From Novilysobacter selenitireducens (lineage in GTDB: Bacteria > Pseudomonadota > Gammaproteobacteria > Xanthomonadales > Xanthomonadaceae), in the NCBI RefSeq assembly GCF_020026895.1, contig NZ_JAINZW010000002.1, forward strand, positions 248,001-312,000: a stretch of 64,000 bases of DNA. The letters run 5' to 3'. Each line of letters opens with the position of its first letter. Positions within the stretch are counted from its first letter, which is position 1. Position numbers and translations under genes: made by a program. Below, piece by piece: positions 36,614 to 44,792 of the stretch. The notes under the pieces are model-generated. The model worked only from the letters and a program-made list of their open reading frames with translations. It was not told where the DNA came from and made no database searches.

Positions 36614-37744
36614 TCAGGACAGTGCATCGCCCCGGCGCAGGTGCGCGATCACGTCGGCGGCCACCGCTTCGGGCGTGCGACCGGCAATGGCGACGTGTGT
36701 GCCGCCTTCGCCGCCCGGCGCCCACTGGCCCGGATCGGTTCCGTCGAACAGGCCGACCGTGGGCGCGCCCGCGGCATCGGCCAGGTGCATCACGCCGCAG
36801 TCGGCGCTGACATGCAGCGCCAGCGCGCTCTGCACGGCCGCGAGGCCCCGGATGTCGCTGGAGAAAAAGGTCGGGTAGCGGTCCTCCAGCATCGACCGCG
36901 CGAACGCGGGCAGCAGCTCGACGATCGCGTGGTCGGCGCAGGCCGGCTCCAGAACACCTAGGAAACGCGTCCACCACTCCAGTGGCAGGCACTTCGCGCC
37001 GGTGGCATTGGCGAAGATGCCGATCACCGGCGGCACGGTCGCATCCGATGTCGGCACCCGGGTCTGCGGGCTATTCGCCAGGACCGCAGCCAGGCGTTGC
37101 CGCCCGGCCTCGCGCTCGGCCGGTGACAGCCGCAGCTGCGGCGCGGGATAGCGGCCGTAGTCGGCGTCCCGGCGCGCGCGGCGCAACAGGTAGACCGGCA
37201 GCGCGCCGATGCCGCGCGGTGACTCGGGCACGTCGATGCCATGGTTAACGCGCGATTGCTTGGCCGGCCCGATGAAGCCGAGCGAGTGGCGGGGCCGCAC
37301 CAGGTTCACCAGCGCGCGTCCGGTCTGTGAACGTATGTCGACATCGATCGCCAGGTCGTACCCGGCGCGGCGCATCGCCCGCACCCGGCGCAGCCATGTC
37401 AGCGGCTCGCGGAAGGCATGGCGGGGCAACACGTGCACCGTGCCCACGCACGGGAAGCCGGCAAACACCTGCGCGCCCACCGGGCTGCGCGTGACTACAT
37501 CGACCTCGGCGCCCGGGTACGCGGTTTCCAGTTCACGCAGCAGCGGCGTCACCAGCAACGTATTGCCGAGGGTGTGGCTGACCTTGACCACCAGGATGCG
37601 GTGGATGCCGGCCAGCGGCAGGGGCTCGTCGGTGGCCTGCGTGGCGTGCGGCAGCAGGCGGTCCAACAAGCCGCGCGAAAACCGGCGTCGCCAGCCGTGG
37701 ACGGAACGGGACAGCGTCAGCGGCGGGGCGTCGGGCATGGACAT
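36614..37744 (-). CDS. Glycosyltransferase family 9 (heptosyltransferase-like)
   Basis: 376 residues. ILVVKVSHTLGNTLLVTPLLREL is the GT9 N-terminal motif, and LHVSADCGVMHLADAAGAPTVGLFDGTDPGQWAP is the donor-binding motif of heptosyltransferases that build the lipopolysaccharide core. The cytoplasmic enzyme probably adds a heptose or related sugar to an envelope glycan. No other LPS gene is adjacent, so the acceptor is unknown. Two in-frame ATGs (MSMPDA) are two codons apart; neither has a strong ribosome site. It is divergent from the operon beginning at 37979. Confidence 0.85.
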   Translation of the reverse strand: MSMPDAPPLTLSRSVHGWRRRFSRGLLDRLLPHATQATDEPLPLAGIHRILVVKVSHTLGNTLLVTPLLRELETAYPGAEVDVVTRSPVGAQVFAGFPCVGTVHVLPRHAFREPLTWLRRVRAMRRAGYDLAIDVDIRSQTGRALVNLVRPRHSLGFIGPAKQSRVNHGIDVPESPRGIGALPVYLLRRARRDADYGRYPAPQLRLSPAEREAGRQRLAAVLANSPQTRVPTSDATVPPVIGIFANATGAKCLPLEWWTRFLGVLEPACADHAIVELLPAFARSMLEDRYPTFFSSDIRGLAAVQSALALHVSADCGVMHLADAAGAPTVGLFDGTDPGQWAPGGEGGTHVAIAGRTPEAVAADVIAHLRRGDALS

Positions 37745-37978
37745 GCGCAGAGGGAGCGAGCAGAGCGGATTTTGCCACGCTGCCCGGCCCGGCAATGTAT
37801 CGGTCGTTCCCGGCCAAGCGGCCTGCCGGGTGGGCGCGCGCCGCAGCCTTTTGCGGTGTGGAAGCGCGTGCTGAATCGGGCGTTCAGGACGGTCCGGTGC
37901 TGTCACGCGCAGCTGACCCGTGCGGTGTGAGGATCAGCGCTCATTCGAAGTCGCCGCCCCTCCAGGCGGATCGAGCGC

Positions 37979-38848
37979 ATGACCCGATCAGCAGTCGTTC
38001 CAGACGTTTCTTCCTCCACCCCTTCAACGAGCGCGCCGCCGCTCCACCGCGTGCCTGGCCTTGTCGCCGAGTGCCGCGAGTGGGAGCTCACCCTCGGTGA
38101 CGGCCCGGTCATCGCAGCGGCTGTCCATGACGGCCACGGCATGCGCGCCGCGCTGCAGCCGTACCTGGCCATCGATACGGCCACCCGCCGACGCGACGAA
38201 GACCCGCTTACCGGCGTGCTGACCTCGGTTGGCGACGTGCAGTTGCGCGTGCGGGCGTCGCGATTCGAAGCCGATCTCAACCGGCCGCGCGAGCTGGCCA
38301 TCTCCCGCGACCCTGCCAATACGTGGGGCATCCAGGTCTGGGACGAGAGCCTGCCGGACGTGGAGATCGAGCGTTCGCTGGCCTACCACGACCGCTTCTA
38401 CGCCATGGTCCGCCGCCTGATGGACGCGGCGATCGACCGTTTCGGTCAGGTGCTGGTGCTGGACATCCACAGCTACAACCACCGCCGTGACGGTGCCGAC
38501 GCCGAGCCCGCGGATGTCAAAGGCAACCCCGAGATCGACCTGGGCGTCACCACGCTGGACCACGGCCGCCACGGTCGCCTGCTCGAGCGCTTCTCCGATG
38601 CCCTGCGCTCGGTGCCGCTGCAGGGCCGTACCCCCGATGTGCGCAACAACGTGCGCTACGACGGCGGCGGGCATTTCCCGGAGTGGCTGTACTCGACCTA
38701 CGGCGATGCCGTGTGCGCGATCTCGCTGGAGTACAAGAAGGTCTTCATGGACGAGTGGAGCGGGCAGGCCGACATCGGCGCGCTCTACGACATGCGTGAC
38801 GGGCTGCGCGCGGCGGTAGCGGCAGCGCGCCCGGAGCTGTCGGCATGA
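37979..38848 (+). CDS. N-formylglutamate amidohydrolase-like protein (HutG/COG3741 family)
   Basis: 289 residues. The family uses a zinc-carboxypeptidase-like fold; visible blocks are AAVHDGHGMR near the N terminus, RASRFEADLNRPREL, LVLDIHSYNHRR and FPEWLYSTYGDAVCAISLEYKKVFMDEW. These match a branch that sits with QEGLA peptidases and ATP-grasp ligases, not the histidine-degradation HutG, and no hut gene is nearby. The stop overlaps the next start as ATGA, so translation is coupled. The real substrate may be a peptide or amide made or trimmed by the neighbours. Confidence 0.85.
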   Translation: MTRSAVVPDVSSSTPSTSAPPLHRVPGLVAECREWELTLGDGPVIAAAVHDGHGMRAALQPYLAIDTATRRRDEDPLTGVLTSVGDVQLRVRASRFEADLNRPRELAISRDPANTWGIQVWDESLPDVEIERSLAYHDRFYAMVRRLMDAAIDRFGQVLVLDIHSYNHRRDGADAEPADVKGNPEIDLGVTTLDHGRHGRLLERFSDALRSVPLQGRTPDVRNNVRYDGGGHFPEWLYSTYGDAVCAISLEYKKVFMDEWSGQADIGALYDMRDGLRAAVAAARPELSA

Positions 38849-40047
38849 CGGCCACCGCAGAAGCCCAGGGTGGCACGCGTCCGTTGCCGCCGATTGCCGC
38901 GAAGGTCGACCGTGCGCTGGTGGACCTGGACGCGAAAGTCGACTGGCTGACCGCGCTGTCGCCCATCCACAACGACGCACTCTGGGACGCATTCGAGGCC
39001 AGCGGCCGGCGCCACGTGCCACCACTGGAGTACCACCCGCTGGGCACCGACCTGCATGACGCCCGCGAAGCATTACTGGCGCTGCCCGTGGAAGACATCG
39101 AGTCGCCGCTGCTTCAGGGCCTGCTGGCCGAGAAGCAGCGCGAACTGGACCGGCAGATCGAGCTGGTGCGCCTGCGCGGCACCGACGGCTTCGTCAACGC
39201 GAGCATCGACCTGTTCGGCGGTGTCGAGCCCGGCCTGAAGGCCGTGGCCCGCGAGATCCTCGAAACCACGGAATGTGCGCCGCCGCCGGAACACGATGCC
39301 GGCATCGACGAGGTGCTGGCGGCCGTGCATGACGACCTGACGTGGTACCGCGAGCGTGTGCCCGGTTTCTCCGCCGAGGTGGTCGTCGACCCGGACATGA
39401 GCTCGCTGATGATGGTGTCGCACGGCCGGCTCTACATCGACGACGACATCCGCCTGCCGATGGCGCGCGTGCAACCGCTGGTGCAGCACGAGGTCGGCAC
39501 GCACCTGGTCACCCGGCACAACGGCGGACGCCAGGCGCTGACGCAACTGGAGGTCGGCCTCGCGCATTACGACCCGCTGCAGGAAGGCTTGGGCGTGCTG
39601 TCGGAATACCTCGCCGGCTTCCTGCCGGCCGAGCGCCTGCGGGTGCTCGCCGCGCGCGTCATCGCCACCGACATGGCGATGCATGGCGAGGGCATCCCGG
39701 CGATCTTCGCCGCGCTGCACGACGGCCACGGCCTGCCGACCGAGGACGCGTTCGACATTGCCGTGCGCGCACTGCGCGGCGGCGGCCTGACCAAGGACGC
39801 CGTCTACCTGCGCGGCCTTCGCGAGCTGCTCGAGTACCTGCACGAGGGCGGAGCGTTCGAGCCGTTGTTTGCCGGCAAGTTCGCGCTGTCGCACCTGGTG
39901 GTGCTGGAGCAGCTCATCGACGAGGGCTGGGTGACCCCGCCCGAGCTGATGCCGCGCTACTGGTCCAACCCCGCCACCGACGACCGGCTGGCGCACTGCC
40001 GCAGCATTCCCGTATCCCGTCTCTGCCACAAGGAACCGCTTCAATGA
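38845..40047 (+). CDS. DUF1704/QEGLA-motif HEXXXH metallopeptidase-like protein
   Basis: 400 residues, soluble. The zinc motif is H215-EVGT-H220 (HEXXXH) and the name-giving motif is QEGLG at 246-250 (usually QEGLA), whose glutamate is the likely third ligand. Eukaryotic relatives (MATCAP/TMCP) remove the C-terminal tyrosine of tubulin, so a carboxypeptidase-like role is a fair inference. The database title 'flavohemoglobin expression-modulating' rests on an indirect effect and should not be taken as the function. It is translationally coupled on both sides through ATGA overlaps. Confidence 0.88.
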   Translation: MTATAEAQGGTRPLPPIAAKVDRALVDLDAKVDWLTALSPIHNDALWDAFEASGRRHVPPLEYHPLGTDLHDAREALLALPVEDIESPLLQGLLAEKQRELDRQIELVRLRGTDGFVNASIDLFGGVEPGLKAVAREILETTECAPPPEHDAGIDEVLAAVHDDLTWYRERVPGFSAEVVVDPDMSSLMMVSHGRLYIDDDIRLPMARVQPLVQHEVGTHLVTRHNGGRQALTQLEVGLAHYDPLQEGLGVLSEYLAGFLPAERLRVLAARVIATDMAMHGEGIPAIFAALHDGHGLPTEDAFDIAVRALRGGGLTKDAVYLRGLRELLEYLHEGGAFEPLFAGKFALSHLVVLEQLIDEGWVTPPELMPRYWSNPATDDRLAHCRSIPVSRLCHKEPLQ

Positions 40048-41213
40048 CGTCCAAGACCGCCTCCGGGCGCAGCAAGCCCGCCGCGAAGAAAGCGGCTGCG
40101 AAGAAGACCACCCGGCGCGCCAGCGGCAAGGGCGCTCGTCAGGCGCGCGATGACGCGTCCGCCCCCATGCGCCTGGGCTTCGTCGTCAACGACGTCGCCA
40201 CGGAGAAGAACAACTACACGACGATCCGGCTGGCCCGCACCGCCGCCAACCGCGGCCACGAAGTCAGCCTGATCGGGCTGGGCGACTTCATCTACGACGC
40301 CGGCGGCACCATCTGCGCGCGCGCGCGCCGCCCCAGCAAGACGAAGTACAAGGACGACGACGCGTTCCTCGACGACATCCAGGGCGAGGACGCCCGTGTT
40401 GAGCGCATCTCGGTGGAGGAACTCGACGTCCTCATGCTGCGCTCGGATCCGGCCGAGGAGCTCAACGACCGGCCTTGGGCGCCCAACAGCGCACTGCTGT
40501 TCGCACAGCTTGCCGCGGCAAAGCAGGTCATCGTGCTCAACGACCCCAACCACCTGACCGACGCGTCCAACAAGACCTATTTCCAGCACTTCCCGGAGGA
40601 GGTGCGTCCCGTCACCTGCATCAGCATGGATTCGGGTGAGATCAAGGCCTTCATCCAGGAGCAGGGCGGCAGCGCGGTGATCAAACCGCTGCAGGGCTCG
40701 GGCGGGCAGAGCGTGTTCGTGGTGACGCCCGACAGCGGCGCCAACCTCAACCAGATGATCGAGGCGGTTACCCGCGATGGCTACGCGATCGCGCAGGAGT
40801 ACCTGCCCGAGGCCGCCAAGGGCGACTTGCGCCTGCTCACCCTCAACGGCCGGCCGCTTCAGGTCGATGGCCACTACGCCTGCTTCCGGCGCTACAACGA
40901 TTCCGGTGATGCGCGCAGCAACATCACCGCGGGCGGCAAGATCGAGATGGCGGTGCCCGACGAGGACGCGCTGCGACTGGCGGAGATCGTCGGCCCCAAG
41001 CTGATGCGCGACGGCATGTACCTGGCCGGCCTCGACATCGTTGGCGACAAGATGATGGAGATCAACGTCGATACGCCGGGCGGCATCAACATGGCCGAGG
41101 AACTGACCGGCGCCGACTTCAGCGGCTTCATCATCGAGGACCTGGAGCGCAAGGTGCGGATGCGCCGCTATTATCGCGGCCAGCTGAGCACCACCGACCT
41201 GGCGATCATGTAG
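40044..41213 (+). CDS. ATP-grasp ligase (glutathione-synthase/RimK-like) with basic N-terminal tail
   Basis: 389 residues. Residues 2-38 are a Lys/Ala/Arg-rich tail (KPAAKKAAAKKTTRR), then a GshB/RimK-type ATP-grasp ligase starts at MRLGFVVND. Typical motifs are AVIKPLQGSGGQSVFVV (ATP-binding loop), AQEYLPEAAKGDLRLLTLNG and MEINVDTPGGINMAEEL (metal ligands). Such ligases join a carboxylate to an amine with ATP cleavage; glutathione synthesis is possible, but the neighbours suggest addition of an amino acid to a peptide or protein. The tail is absent from ordinary GshB and may bind nucleic acid or be a self-modification site. Confidence 0.88.
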   Translation: MTSKTASGRSKPAAKKAAAKKTTRRASGKGARQARDDASAPMRLGFVVNDVATEKNNYTTIRLARTAANRGHEVSLIGLGDFIYDAGGTICARARRPSKTKYKDDDAFLDDIQGEDARVERISVEELDVLMLRSDPAEELNDRPWAPNSALLFAQLAAAKQVIVLNDPNHLTDASNKTYFQHFPEEVRPVTCISMDSGEIKAFIQEQGGSAVIKPLQGSGGQSVFVVTPDSGANLNQMIEAVTRDGYAIAQEYLPEAAKGDLRLLTLNGRPLQVDGHYACFRRYNDSGDARSNITAGGKIEMAVPDEDALRLAEIVGPKLMRDGMYLAGLDIVGDKMMEINVDTPGGINMAEELTGADFSGFIIEDLERKVRMRRYYRGQLSTTDLAIM

Positions 41214-41227
41214 CGCACGTAGCGCCG

Positions 41228-41509
41228 ATGCCGACCCGCGAACTCGCGACACCTGTCTACCTGGTCCACGTGCCGGACCGGGCGGAGCGGTTTGCGGTGG
41301 TGTCCGACCACTACGACGCGTTCGAAGCCGATGCGGGGCTCTGGTTCGTTGCGTCCGACGCAGGCCTGTCGCCGCTCTACCACGACCTCAAGCGACGCCT
41401 GCGCCCGGCGGGGCCGTTCGCAGTCGCTTCGCTGGACGGGGTCCCGAAGTTCAAGCGCATGCAGCCGGGTGCGCTGAAATGGGTCCGCGAATGCAGTCGG
41501 CGCGTTTGA
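41228..41509 (+). CDS. Small hypothetical protein downstream of the ligase operon
   Basis: 93 residues, 14 bases after the ATP-grasp stop on the same strand. It is soluble, with aromatic residues (VYLVHVPDRAERFAVVSDHYDAFEADAGLWFVASDAG) and a basic C terminus (KFKRMQPGALKWVRECSRRV). I do not recognise a family. No ribosome site precedes the ATG, so translation may depend on coupling to the upstream gene. The codon bias is like that of the neighbours, which supports a real gene. Confidence 0.55.
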   Translation: MPTRELATPVYLVHVPDRAERFAVVSDHYDAFEADAGLWFVASDAGLSPLYHDLKRRLRPAGPFAVASLDGVPKFKRMQPGALKWVRECSRRV

Positions 41510-41538
41510 CGCGCGGCCGGTTCCGGGTGCGACGAAAG

Positions 41539-42234
41539 TCAGTCGCCGAGCGCGAGCTCACCCTTCAACCGCGCCGCCGGTTCCAGCGTTAGCACGGTGT
41601 GCCGTGAGAAGCGGCGCGATTGCGGGCCGTTCCAGCTGCAGGTCTGCGGCGTGGGCTCGCCGGTGAGGAAGCACATCGGCAGCAGCACCGTACTGGCCAC
41701 GGGTCGGCCGTTGACGCGTTCGGGATGGAACGTCCACGACAGGGCGGCGTCGCGCGCCGCCGTCTCCAGCGCGCGCGAGGGTCGCTCGCCGGTGTCGTAG
41801 ACGGTGGCATCGGTGACCTGGCCGTCCGCGTTGACGTCCAGCCGCATCACCACCACGCCCGACTCACCGCGCAGGCCCGCAGCGCGTGGATATTCGGGGA
41901 ACGCCATGGTGCGCGGTGCCGGTCCGGTGGTGGCGGACTCGACGTGCACGCCGTCGCCGTCCGTTCGCGTGCTGATGCGAAGCCAGGTATCGACGTCGGC
42001 GCCGCCGTTGTCGTCGACCGGCTGGAACAGCCAGCCGCGCACCTGCTGTTCCAGGACGGTCGCTGCCCCGGGCGGAATCTCGCCGGCCGGGGCCAGGGCG
42101 GTCACCCGCCCGTCGTGGTCGAGCGACACCGCGTAGGTATAGACGTGTCGTTCGCCGGCCGGTTCGGAGGCGCTGGCCTGGAGCGCGGTGGAGCCCAGCA
42201 GGGCGGCAATGCAGGCGATGGCAATGCGGTTCAT
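41539..42234 (-). CDS. Exported TonB C-terminal-domain protein
   Basis: 231 residues. A cleavable-looking signal peptide (MNRIAIACIAALLGSTALQASA) takes the place of the long proline-rich spacer and membrane anchor of true TonB. The TonB C-terminal-like domain lies at about residues 105-190 (MAFPEYPRAAGLRGESGVVVMRLDVNADGQVTDATVYDTG ... WTFHPERVNGRPVASTVLLPM). Without the anchor it probably cannot draw energy from ExbBD in the usual way. Xanthomonads encode many such stand-alone TonB-domain proteins. The start follows GGGAGGGGTC. It is convergent with the small gene at 41228. Confidence 0.82.
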   Translation of the reverse strand: MNRIAIACIAALLGSTALQASASEPAGERHVYTYAVSLDHDGRVTALAPAGEIPPGAATVLEQQVRGWLFQPVDDNGGADVDTWLRISTRTDGDGVHVESATTGPAPRTMAFPEYPRAAGLRGESGVVVMRLDVNADGQVTDATVYDTGERPSRALETAARDAALSWTFHPERVNGRPVASTVLLPMCFLTGEPTPQTCSWNGPQSRRFSRHTVLTLEPAARLKGELALGD

Positions 42235-42422
42235 GACCCCTCCCATGGCCGCCGTGCGGCCCTAGCACATGAATGTGGCAGGGCCATGACACACGCTCGG
42301 GCCCAGCGGTGGGTTACAGGCGTATGACATGCGCATGATCGCCGACGAACGGTAACGCGCGGCGGGCCGGGGGCGTGGGCCCCGTTGCGCGTGCCGGAGG
42401 AAAGCGCGCCCGGACGACTGGG

Positions 42423-42428
42423 TATGAT
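42423..42428 (+). promoter_or_regulatory. -10 element of a probable leaderless transcript
   Basis: TATGAT matches five of six -10 consensus bases and ends six bases before the ATG at 42435, so transcription would begin at or next to the start codon. No ribosome site precedes the gene, and there is no clear -35 box. The same spacing is seen upstream of trhO (52669). Confidence 0.45.
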
Positions 42429-42434
42429 CCGCCG

Positions 42435-42800
42435 ATGGCCAAGCTGCTCCTCAACCTGCGCAATGTCCCGGACGACGAAGCCGACGACGTGCGCACAATG
42501 CTCGACGCCCACTCGATCGACTTCTACGAAACGCGTCCCAGCCGCTGGGGCATTTCGCACGGCGGCATCTGGCTCTCCGATGCCGGCGACCACCCGCGGG
42601 CGCAGGCCCTGATGGACGAGTACCAGGCATCGCGGCGCGAGCGGGCGCGGGCCGAGCGCGAGCAGCAACTGCGCGACGGCAGCGCCGAGACCTTCACCGA
42701 CACCATGCGGCGTGATCCGATGCGCGTGGTGCTGTCCGTGCTCGCCATCGCGTTCATGCTGGGGCTGCTGGCACTGCCCGCGTGGCTCCTGCGCTCGTGA
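42435..42800 (+). CDS. DUF6164-like small membrane protein
   Basis: 121 residues. The N-terminal soluble part (MAKLLLNLRNVPDDEADDVRTMLDAHSIDFYETRPSRWGISHGGIWL) resembles DUF6164 proteins that I recall from xanthomonads; it looks like a DUF2007-type fold. A charged helix (ASRRERARAEREQQL) leads to one C-terminal transmembrane segment (VVLSVLAIAFMLGLLALPAWLL). Function unknown. There is no ribosome site, and a -10-like TATGAT sits six bases before ATG. The stop overlaps the next start as GTGA. Confidence 0.78.
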   Translation: MAKLLLNLRNVPDDEADDVRTMLDAHSIDFYETRPSRWGISHGGIWLSDAGDHPRAQALMDEYQASRRERARAEREQQLRDGSAETFTDTMRRDPMRVVLSVLAIAFMLGLLALPAWLLRS

Positions 42801-43447
42801 CGGCCCCCGTCCCGCTGGCGTTGGGCCCGGGCGATCCCGTGCAGTTGCCGGACGGCATGCGTGAGGCGCTGGAGGCGGCCTACGCGACGCCCCCGCGTGC
42901 CTACCACCATGCGGGACACATCAACCAGCTGATGGTGCAATTCCGCGAAGTGGCCTCGGGGCCGGGCTGGCACCGGCCGGCCGACGTCTGGCTGGCGCTG
43001 CTGTACCACGACGCGGTGTACGACGCCGGGCGCGGCGACAACGAGGCCCGGTCGGCCGATCTTGCCCGCGAGCACATCGACCGGTGGCTGGTTGGGGTGG
43101 ATGTCGATGCCAACCACGTGGCGGCGCTGATCGAACTCACCGCCCGCCACGGCCACATCGACGGGGCCGAGCTGGGGGAGGGCCCCGACGCCGACGACGC
43201 ACGCCACTTCCTGGACTGCGACATGGCCATCCTCGGCGCACCGCCCGACGCCTTTGCGGCCTACGACCGGGCCATCGCCGCCGAGTACCGCGGCCACGTT
43301 CCGGCATGGCTCTACAAGCTCAACCGCAAGCGGTTCCTGAAGGCCTTGCTGCAGCGGCCGAGGCTTTACCTGAGCGACTTCTTCCACCAGCGACTGGACG
43401 CGCAGGCGCGCATCAACCTGCGCCGCGCGGTGACCCACAAGCAATGA
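42797..43447 (+). CDS. HD-domain protein, predicted metal-dependent phosphohydrolase
   Basis: 216 residues. YHHAGHINQLM (first metal histidine), ALLYHDAVYDAGRGDNEARSADLA (HD pair plus substrate-contact acidic residues) and HFLDCDMAILGAPPDAFAAYDRAIAAEYR are the family blocks of 'predicted metal-dependent HD superfamily phosphohydrolase' (COG4339). The reaction is unknown. The start is the GTG that overlaps the preceding stop codon (GTGA), chosen over a GTG five codons upstream because the overlap explains translation without a ribosome site. The MFS transporter follows 22 bases later. Confidence 0.85.
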   Translation: MTAPVPLALGPGDPVQLPDGMREALEAAYATPPRAYHHAGHINQLMVQFREVASGPGWHRPADVWLALLYHDAVYDAGRGDNEARSADLAREHIDRWLVGVDVDANHVAALIELTARHGHIDGAELGEGPDADDARHFLDCDMAILGAPPDAFAAYDRAIAAEYRGHVPAWLYKLNRKRFLKALLQRPRLYLSDFFHQRLDAQARINLRRAVTHKQ

Positions 43448-43469
43448 ACACGCCCGGCTACCCGCGCCT

Positions 43470-44780
43470 ATGACCGACACGTCCTCCGCCAATCCCATGC
43501 ACACCGCTGCAGGGACTGCACATTCGCCCGCCCGCGTGCTGTTCGCCAGCCTGGTGGGGACGACCATCGAGTTCTTCGATTTCTACATCTACGCCACGGC
43601 CGCGGTGCTGGTGTTCCCGACGCTGTTCTTCCCGACAGGCGACCCGGCGAGCGCCACGCTGCAGTCGCTGGCGACCTTCGCGCTGGCCTTCTTCGCGCGG
43701 CCGATCGGCTCGGCGGTATTCGGTCACTTCGGCGATCGCATCGGCCGCAAGGCCACGCTGGTGGCAGCGCTGCTCACCATGGGCATCTCGACCGTCGTCA
43801 TCGGGCTGCTGCCGACCTACCAGCAGATCGGCCTCGTGGCGCCCGCGCTGCTGGCGCTGTGCCGCTTCGGGCAGGGGCTGGGGCTGGGTGGCGAGTGGGG
43901 TGGGGCGGTACTGCTGGCCACCGAGAACGCGCCGCCGGGCAAGCGCGCGTGGTACGGCATGTTCCCGCAGCTGGGTGCGCCGCTGGGATTCTTCCTGGCA
44001 ACGGGATCGTTCCTGCTGCTGGGCGCATTCCTCGACGACGCCGCCTTCATGTCGTGGGGCTGGCGGGTGCCGTTCCTGGGCAGCGCGGTGCTGGTGCTGC
44101 TGGGCCTGTGGGTGCGGTTGAGCATCAGCGAGACGCCGGCGTTCCAGCGTGTACTCGACCGCCAAGAGCGTGTGCGCTTGCCGATGCGCGACGTGCTGGT
44201 CCGCCACCCGCGCGCACTGCTGGTCGGCACGCTGTCGGCACTGGCGACCTTCGTGCTGTTCTACCTGATGACGGTGTTCGCACTGAGCTGGGGCACGTCG
44301 CAACTGGGCTATTCGCGCGATGCGTTCCTGTGGCTGCAGATGGCCGGCGTGGTGGCGTTCGCAGTGACCATTCCGCTGGCCGCGCTGCATGCCGACCGGC
44401 ACGGACGGCGGCGCTCGATGATCATCGCCACGCTGGCGATCCTGGTGTTCGGCCTGGTGCTGGACCGGTTGTTCGTGGCCGGCAGCCTGGCTTCGGTCGG
44501 CGCGTTCCTGCTGCTGGGGCTGGGGCTGATGGGGCTGACCTACGGGCCGATCGGAACGCTGCTGGCCGAGCAGTTCCCCGCGCCGGTGCGCTACACAGGC
44601 GCGTCGCTGGCATTCAACCTGTCGGGCATCTTCGGCGCCTCGCTGGCGCCCTACATCGCGACCTGGCTGGCCGGCCGCTTCGGGCTCGACAGCGTCGGCC
44701 TGTACCTGGCCGCCGCCGCTCTGCTCACGCTGGCGGCGCTGTGGTCCATCCCGCGGCGCGCACCCGACGCCGCGGCTTGA
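43470..44780 (+). CDS. MFS transporter, metabolite:proton symporter (MHS) type
   Basis: 436 residues with about twelve hydrophobic segments. ASLVGTTIEFFDFYIYATAA at the start and GHFGDRIGRKATLVAALLTMG (loop 2-3 motif) with RFGQGLGLGGEWGGAVLLA are signatures of the MHS family (ShiA, ProP, KgtP and similar), which import organic acids or osmolytes with protons. Substrate not predictable. It is probably the last gene of an operon with the two genes upstream. The start is MTDTSSANP; an in-frame ATG ten codons later is possible. It is convergent with the DJ-1-like gene. Confidence 0.9.
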   Translation: MTDTSSANPMHTAAGTAHSPARVLFASLVGTTIEFFDFYIYATAAVLVFPTLFFPTGDPASATLQSLATFALAFFARPIGSAVFGHFGDRIGRKATLVAALLTMGISTVVIGLLPTYQQIGLVAPALLALCRFGQGLGLGGEWGGAVLLATENAPPGKRAWYGMFPQLGAPLGFFLATGSFLLLGAFLDDAAFMSWGWRVPFLGSAVLVLLGLWVRLSISETPAFQRVLDRQERVRLPMRDVLVRHPRALLVGTLSALATFVLFYLMTVFALSWGTSQLGYSRDAFLWLQMAGVVAFAVTIPLAALHADRHGRRRSMIIATLAILVFGLVLDRLFVAGSLASVGAFLLLGLGLMGLTYGPIGTLLAEQFPAPVRYTGASLAFNLSGIFGASLAPYIATWLAGRFGLDSVGLYLAAAALLTLAALWSIPRRAPDAAA

Positions 44781-44792
44781 CCGGGTCCGGGC

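Noticed and set aside
38845-40047. The database title 'flavohemoglobin expression-modulating' for the QEGLA protein
   Set aside because: No flavohemoglobin gene is nearby, and the HEXXXH motif points to a metallopeptidase. The title does not describe a function seen here.
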